A stretch of 27,448 nt of DNA, taken from positions 1 to 27,448 of the forward strand of contig CAYRWY010000025.1 of assembly GCA_964427955.1 (NCBI GenBank), written 5' to 3'. The translations under genes were made by a program, and so were the position numbers. The notes below the pieces were generated by a model. It was not told the DNA's origin. It searched no databases and was given only the letters and a program-made list of their open reading frames with translations. This document shows positions 23,027 through 27,448 of the stretch, in pieces (the stretch's first letter is position 1; each line of letters opens with the position of its first letter). Source of the DNA: JACRBK01 sp964427955. Lineage in GTDB: Bacteria; Chloroflexota; Anaerolineae; Aggregatilineales; Aggregatilineaceae.

Positions 23027-24211
23027 ATGACGGCAGACGCGATCAAAATACCCCCTGAGAGTGCTCGATCCGGCGCGTCTCAAGCGGAAAATGACGACCT
23101 CCCCCAGGTCGCCGTGGCATCTCAATGGCGACTGATGTGGTGGAAATTCAAGAAGCACCGCCTGGCGATGATCAGCCTGATCATCATCCTGTCGCTGTAT
23201 ACCATCGCCATCTTTGCCGGGTTTTTCGCCCCGCAAGACAAGGCGACGTACAGCCGGTATTATACGCAAGCGCCGCCCCAGTCGATTCACTGGTTTGACG
23301 ATGGTAAATTCGGCCCATACGTGTACGGCTATAAACAAGCGACCGATCCGAAGACGTTCAAGCGCGAGTATGTGGTGGACGAAAACACCAAAATCCCGCT
23401 GGGATTTTTCGTGAAGGGCGATTCGTACACGATTGGTTTTAGCGATTTTCCCATCGAGTGGGTGGAAAAATTGCACGTAACGGCCAACCGGCACTTTTTC
23501 GGCGCCCAAAACCACGGCGACCCGTTCTATCTGGCGGGGGCCGACGATCTGGGCCGCGACGTGTGGAGCCGGGTGATCTTCGCCTCCCAGATTTCGCTGT
23601 CGGTGGGGTTGGTCGGCGTTTTCCTGAGCCTGGGATTGGGCATCATCCTGGGAGGGATCTCCGGGCTGATCGGTGGTTGGGTGGATACGCTGATCCAGCG
23701 TTTCATCGAGCTGCTGCGCTCGATCCCGGACATCCCGCTGTGGATGGCGATGGCAACGGCGGTCCCTGCGCGTTGGGACCCGGTCCTGGTCTATTTTGGC
23801 ATCACCATCATTTTGTCGCTGCTGGGTTGGACGGGTATGGCGCGCGTGGTGCGGGGCCGGTTCCTGGCCCTGCGCGAAGAGGATTTCATCCTGGCCGCCG
23901 AATTGGACGGCGTGCCGCGTCACCGTATTATCCTCAAACACATGGTCCCATCCTTCTTGAGCCATATCATCGCCTCGATCACCCTGTCGATTCCGGGCAT
24001 GATCCTGGCCGAGACGGCGCTCAGTTTCCTGGGACTGGGGTTGCAGCCCCCCGTGGTCAGTTGGGGCGTGATGCTCAAGGACGCCCAAAGCATCCGGGTG
24101 ATCTCCAACATGCCCTGGATGCTGCTGCCCGGCGCGGCGGTGTCGATCACCGTGCTGGTGTTCAACTTTCTGGGTGACGGGCTGCGCGACGCTGCCGATC
24201 CCTATCATTGA
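23027..24211 (+). CDS. ABC transporter permease, DppC/OppC type, with enlarged extracytoplasmic loop
   Basis: A 394-residue inner-membrane permease, about 90-100 residues longer than classical DppC. The cytoplasmic N-terminus ends in QWRLMWWKFKKHRLAMISL (about residues 33-51), the usual OppC_N segment, followed by the first membrane helix. The extra length is a hydrophilic Tyr- and Lys-rich loop at about 66-165, before the conserved GADDLGRDVWSRVIFASQIS (about 171-190). The EAA loop is DFILAAELDGVPRHRIILKH (about 286-305). The C-terminus ends NFLGDGLRDAADPY, typical of the family. It pairs with the DppB-type protein. Enlarged loops of this sort may help dock a large sugar-binding protein (inference). 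Confidence 0.9.
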   Translation: MTADAIKIPPESARSGASQAENDDLPQVAVASQWRLMWWKFKKHRLAMISLIIILSLYTIAIFAGFFAPQDKATYSRYYTQAPPQSIHWFDDGKFGPYVYGYKQATDPKTFKREYVVDENTKIPLGFFVKGDSYTIGFSDFPIEWVEKLHVTANRHFFGAQNHGDPFYLAGADDLGRDVWSRVIFASQISLSVGLVGVFLSLGLGIILGGISGLIGGWVDTLIQRFIELLRSIPDIPLWMAMATAVPARWDPVLVYFGITIILSLLGWTGMARVVRGRFLALREEDFILAAELDGVPRHRIILKHMVPSFLSHIIASITLSIPGMILAETALSFLGLGLQPPVVSWGVMLKDAQSIRVISNMPWMLLPGAAVSITVLVFNFLGDGLRDAADPYH

Positions 24212-24226
24212 TGAAGAGAAGCGATC

Positions 24227-25270
24227 ATGCCTGAACAAGCCCCTGATTCACTCTTGGAAATGATCGACCTCAAGCTGCATTTCTTCACGCGCGAAGGGGT
24301 CGTTAAAGCCGTCAACGGCGTCAGTTACACCATCCGGCGGAGTAAAACCCTGTGTGTGGTCGGCGAAAGCGGCTGCGGAAAAAGTGTCGCCGCGCGCGCC
24401 ATTCTGCAAATCGTGCACCGTCCCGGCAAGATCATGGGGGGAAAAGTCCTCTACCATAAGCCGCTGCCCGACGGCGAGACGCGCATGATCGACATCACGG
24501 CTCTGCACCCGCGCGGATCGGCGATCCGCGATATTCGCGGCAACGACATCGCCATGATCTTTCAAGAGCCGATGACTTCGCTCAGCGCGCTCTACACGGT
24601 GGGCAACCAGATCATCGAGGCGATCCAACTGCATAACAAGGTCTCCAAGCAGGAGGCCCGCCGGCGCGCGATTGAGATGCTGGCGAAAGTGGGGATTCCC
24701 AAGCCCGAAGTCCGCGTCGACGAGTATCCCTTCCGGCTCAGCGGCGGGATGCGCCAGCGCTGCATGATCGCGATGGCGCTGTCGTGCAGGCCCAAACTGT
24801 TGATCGCCGACGAGCCGACGACGGCGCTGGATGTCACGACCCAGGCGCAGATTCTGGACCTGATGCTCGAACTCCAGGCCGAATACGGGATGGCGATGTT
24901 GTTCATCACGCACGACCTCGGCGTCGTGGCCGAAATCGCCGACGAGGTGGCGGTGATGTATATGGGCAACGTGGTGGAATTTGCGGATGTCGATACCCTG
25001 TTCAACGCGCCCCAACATCCCTACACCATCTCGCTGCTGAAGTCGATCCCCAAAATCGGTCCCACGCGCGCCCGGCTCGATCCGATCCGGGGAATGGTGC
25101 CGTCACCCTACCAACGCCTGACCGGCTGCCCATTCCATCCGCGCTGCGAGTCCCGAATGCCCGGTATCTGCAACCAGATCGACCCTCAGCCGGTCGCGCT
25201 CGGCCCCAACCACACCGTGCGCTGCCTGCTCTACGACAAACCCAAGCTGGAAGAGGTCGCCCATGAATGA
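24227..25270 (+). CDS. ABC transporter ATPase, DppD/OppD type
   Basis: A 347-residue nucleotide-binding subunit. Walker A GESGCGKS (46-53), Q-loop FQEPMTS (112-118), signature LSGGMRQ (171-177), Walker B LLIADEP (191-197) and H-loop ITHD (227-230) are all intact. The C-terminal oligopeptide/dipeptide transporter domain holds four cysteines (CPFHPRC, then two more), a pattern that in DppD-type proteins can bind a 4Fe-4S cluster. It powers the upstream permeases as a heterodimer with the next ATPase. It starts 15 bases after the DppC-type gene and overlaps the next ATPase gene by eight bases, so expression is tightly coupled. Confidence 0.94.
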   Translation: MPEQAPDSLLEMIDLKLHFFTREGVVKAVNGVSYTIRRSKTLCVVGESGCGKSVAARAILQIVHRPGKIMGGKVLYHKPLPDGETRMIDITALHPRGSAIRDIRGNDIAMIFQEPMTSLSALYTVGNQIIEAIQLHNKVSKQEARRRAIEMLAKVGIPKPEVRVDEYPFRLSGGMRQRCMIAMALSCRPKLLIADEPTTALDVTTQAQILDLMLELQAEYGMAMLFITHDLGVVAEIADEVAVMYMGNVVEFADVDTLFNAPQHPYTISLLKSIPKIGPTRARLDPIRGMVPSPYQRLTGCPFHPRCESRMPGICNQIDPQPVALGPNHTVRCLLYDKPKLEEVAHE

Positions 25271-26342
25271 CATTCAAGCGCCATCGGCCCCCACGGCCAA
25301 CCTGCTGCTCGACGTGCGGCATCTCAAAATGTGGTTTCCCCGCCGGAGCGGCACGTTTGGGCGGAAAGTCAGCTACGTCAAGGCCGTCGATGATGTGAAC
25401 TTCTCTATCCGCCCCGGCGAAACCCTGGGACTGGTCGGCGAAAGCGGCTGTGGGAAAACGACGGTGGGACGCTGCATCGTGCGCGCCTATCAGCCGACTG
25501 CCGGGGAAATCACCTATTACGACTACAGCGGCCAGGGGCCGTTGTCCGTAGATCTGGCGACGCTGGACCGGTCGTTCCTGCGCCACTACCGCCAGGAAAT
25601 CCGCATGATTTTTCAGGACCCCTATTCGTCGCTCAATCCGCGCATGACCGTGTTCGAGATCGTCAGCGAGGTCCTGCGGGTCAATCATCTGGCCTCCGGT
25701 CATGAGCTGGAAGAACGAGTCGCGCATCTACTTCAGCGCGTCGGGCTGCGTCCCGAATACATGCGCCGCTACCCGCACGCGTTCAGCGGAGGCGAACGGC
25801 AGCGCATCGTGATCGCGCGCGCCCTGGCGACCAATCCCCGGCTGATCATCGCCGACGAGGCCATTTCGGCGCTGGATGTGTCCATCCGGGCGCAAATCCT
25901 GAACCTGCTGGAAGACTTGCAGTCCGAGTTCGGATTGACCTACCTGTTCATCGCCCACGACTTGAGCGTGATCCGCCACATCTGCGACCGCGTGAACGTG
26001 ATGTATGTCGGCAGGCTGGTCGAGTCGGCAGAGGCCACCGCCCTTTACAGGCATCCCAAACATCCCTATACTGAGGCGCTGATGTCTGCCGTGCCGATCC
26101 ATAATCCGCGTTTGCGGGACCGGGCGCGGCGCATCCGGTTGGAGGGCGACGTGGCCGACCCCGCCCATCCACCCAGCGGATGTTATTTTCACCCTCGCTG
26201 CCGGTATGCTCAGCCACGCTGCCAGACCGAAGAACCCGCACTCCGTATGCTCGAAGATCAACATTGGGTCGCCTGCCATTTTGCCGAGGAACTTCAGTTG
26301 CGCGGCGCGATTACCGAAGCCTACGCCGAGGATAATTCATGA
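25263..26342 (+). CDS. ABC transporter ATPase, DppF/OppF type
   Basis: A 359-residue nucleotide-binding subunit. Walker A GESGCGKT (59-66), Q-loop FQDPYSS (117-123), signature FSGGERQ (174-180), Walker B LIIADEA (194-200) and H-loop AHD (231-233) are present. The proline that normally follows the Walker B glutamate (DEP) is alanine here (DEA), which many OppF-type ATPases tolerate. The C-terminal domain also carries four cysteines starting at GCYFHPRC. It is the partner of the DppD-type ATPase, whose gene it overlaps by eight bases. Its stop codon overlaps the start of the GH3 gene (ATGA at 26339-26342), tying hydrolase synthesis to the transporter. Confidence 0.94.
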   Translation: MNDIQAPSAPTANLLLDVRHLKMWFPRRSGTFGRKVSYVKAVDDVNFSIRPGETLGLVGESGCGKTTVGRCIVRAYQPTAGEITYYDYSGQGPLSVDLATLDRSFLRHYRQEIRMIFQDPYSSLNPRMTVFEIVSEVLRVNHLASGHELEERVAHLLQRVGLRPEYMRRYPHAFSGGERQRIVIARALATNPRLIIADEAISALDVSIRAQILNLLEDLQSEFGLTYLFIAHDLSVIRHICDRVNVMYVGRLVESAEATALYRHPKHPYTEALMSAVPIHNPRLRDRARRIRLEGDVADPAHPPSGCYFHPRCRYAQPRCQTEEPALRMLEDQHWVACHFAEELQLRGAITEAYAEDNS

Positions 26343-27448
26343 CTACTCAGATCGATACGCTTCTGGGCCAGATGACCCTGCTCGAAAAAGTGGGTCAGAT
26401 GTGCCAGCTTCCCATCTCCGTGCCGAACCTGGAAGATCGCATCCGGCAGGGTCATGCCGGGTCGGTCATCTGCTCCGGCACAGCGACGCCGGGCAGTTCG
26501 CCGCAAGACCCGGTCCTGGGGCCTCGCCTCAACGCATTGCAGCGGATCGCGGTGGAAGAATCGCGTTCGGGAATCCCGCTCCTGTTTGGACGGGATGTTT
26601 TGCACGGCTACAAGACCATCGCCCCGATCCCGTTGGGGCAGGCGGCGGCCTGGTCGCCGGAGATCGTCCGGTCGGTGGCGCGGGTGGCCGCTCGCGAAGC
26701 GTCGGCGGACGGCATTCGGTGGACGTTTGCCCCGATGATGGACGTCGCGCGCGATCCGCGCTGGGGTCGCATCGCCGAGGGCTTCGGCGAAGACCCTTAT
26801 CTGGCGTCCGTGCTGGCGCGCGCCGCCGTCGAAGGCTACCAGGGCGACGACCTGACCGATCCTGAGTCGGTGCTGGCCTGTGCGAAGCATTACATCGGCT
26901 ACGGCGGATCGGAAGGGGGGCGCGATTACAATACCTCCGAAGTCACCCTGACCACCCTGAAGAATGTTTATCTTCCCCCGTTCCGGGCGGCGGTTCGCGC
27001 TGGGGTGGGATCGGTCATGTCCGGCTTTCACGATCTGGACGGTCTGCCGATGTCGGCGCACGGCGCGCTGGTCAACGATCTGCTGAAAGCCGAACTGGGC
27101 TTCGACGGCTTCGTCATCAGCGATTGGGCGGCTATCGACGAGATGCGCTGGCATGGCGTCGCCGCCGACCGGGCCACCTGCGCACGGTTGGCCGCGCTGG
27201 CCGGGCTGGATATGGACATGGCGTCCGAAGTGTATTTCGACGAACTGGTCGGGCTGGTACAGTCTGGCGCGATTCCCGAAGCCGTGATCGACGAAGCCGT
27301 CCGCCGCATTCTTCGCGCCAAGCTCCGCCTGGGGTTGCTTGAGCAGCCTTACACCGAAGTCACCCGTTCTGCCGTCCATCTGCACCCCGATCACCGGCGG
27401 GTAGTCCGCGAGGCCGCCGCGCGCTCGGTGGTGCTGTTGGAAAACGAC
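26339..27448 (+). CDS. Beta-glucosidase-like GH3 glycosidase (partial, 3' end outside window)
   Basis: The first 370 codons of a GH3 enzyme; the frame is open to the end of the window. It starts at ATG 26339, overlapping the ATPase stop by four bases. Domain 1 shows PLLFGRDVLHGYKTIAPIPL (80-99), FAPMMDVARDPRWGRIAEGF (130-149), CAKHY (181-185, substrate-binding Lys183-His184) and the nucleophile Asp262 in VISDWAAIDEM (259-269). The tail ARSVVLLEND is where the second domain begins in BglX-like proteins, so several hundred residues are missing. There is no signal peptide, so it is cytoplasmic. GH3 includes beta-glucosidases, beta-xylosidases and others; the exact sugar cannot be assigned. With the GH29 enzyme it probably dismantles the imported oligosaccharide. 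Confidence 0.93.
   Translation, partial: MTTQIDTLLGQMTLLEKVGQMCQLPISVPNLEDRIRQGHAGSVICSGTATPGSSPQDPVLGPRLNALQRIAVEESRSGIPLLFGRDVLHGYKTIAPIPLGQAAAWSPEIVRSVARVAAREASADGIRWTFAPMMDVARDPRWGRIAEGFGEDPYLASVLARAAVEGYQGDDLTDPESVLACAKHYIGYGGSEGGRDYNTSEVTLTTLKNVYLPPFRAAVRAGVGSVMSGFHDLDGLPMSAHGALVNDLLKAELGFDGFVISDWAAIDEMRWHGVAADRATCARLAALAGLDMDMASEVYFDELVGLVQSGAIPEAVIDEAVRRILRAKLRLGLLEQPYTEVTRSAVHLHPDHRRVVREAAARSVVLLEND

Noticed and set aside
22883..24238. 451-codon open frame antisense to the DppC-type permease
   Set aside because: Composition (Gln/His/Asp/Arg-rich) is typical of antisense frames opposite membrane-protein genes.

Overview
The window looks like a carbohydrate-utilisation region from a high-GC (roughly 60 %) member of the Chloroflexota, probably class Anaerolineae. 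This is inference from style, not from a marker gene. The grounds are a large STAND/NB-ARC-TPR regulator, substrate-binding proteins with no lipobox cysteine (one with a Pro/Thr/Ala-rich linker after the signal peptide), several glycoside hydrolase/ABC loci side by side, and a G-rich inverted repeat at the left edge. I saw no rRNA, tRNA, CRISPR array, transposase or phage gene.

Layout from left to right. (1) 1-981: a G-rich inverted repeat and a ModB-like molybdate ABC permease. (2) 1022-5251, minus strand: a three-gene operon of a GmhA-like SIS phosphosugar isomerase, a ROK sugar kinase and a GH38 alpha-mannosidase, with overlapping or closely spaced genes, probably for mannoside breakdown in the cytoplasm. 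(3) 5255-8017, minus strand: a STAND ATPase overlapping a small DUF2917-like gene by ATGA and closed by an intrinsic terminator. (4) 8132-17426: an arabinan locus. It holds a CUT1 sugar importer (binding protein and two permeases, no ATPase), a cytoplasmic GH51 arabinofuranosidase, a secreted GH43 with an AbfB domain, a Tat-exported GH43 endo-arabinanase and a LacI-family regulator. (5) 17452-27448: a second sugar locus. A LacI-family regulator and a GH29 alpha-L-fucosidase run left; a peptide-type (family 5) ABC importer with both ATPases and a GH3 glycosidase, cut by the window end, run right.

How it works, by inference. In the arabinan locus the two exported GH43 enzymes would cut arabinan outside the cell, the CUT1 system would import the arabino-oligosaccharides using an ATPase encoded elsewhere, and GH51 would release arabinose inside. 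In the second locus neither hydrolase has a signal peptide, so a fucose-containing oligosaccharide would be imported whole and trimmed in the cytoplasm.

The most interesting signals are regulatory. Three intergenic sites share a LacI-type palindrome (consensus TGYATACGWATGCA): before the arabinan importer, before GH51 and before the endo-arabinanase. They are good candidates for the operator of the adjacent LacI protein. In the second locus, three sites of the form TTGTGA-N4-TCACAA match the arms and spacing of the ideal E. coli lac operator, and the neighbouring regulator carries the same recognition-helix start (SYQTVSRV) as E. coli LacI. Both binding-protein genes are followed by a hairpin before their permease genes, and the first has a long leader with a complete but misplaced Shine-Dalgarno sequence.
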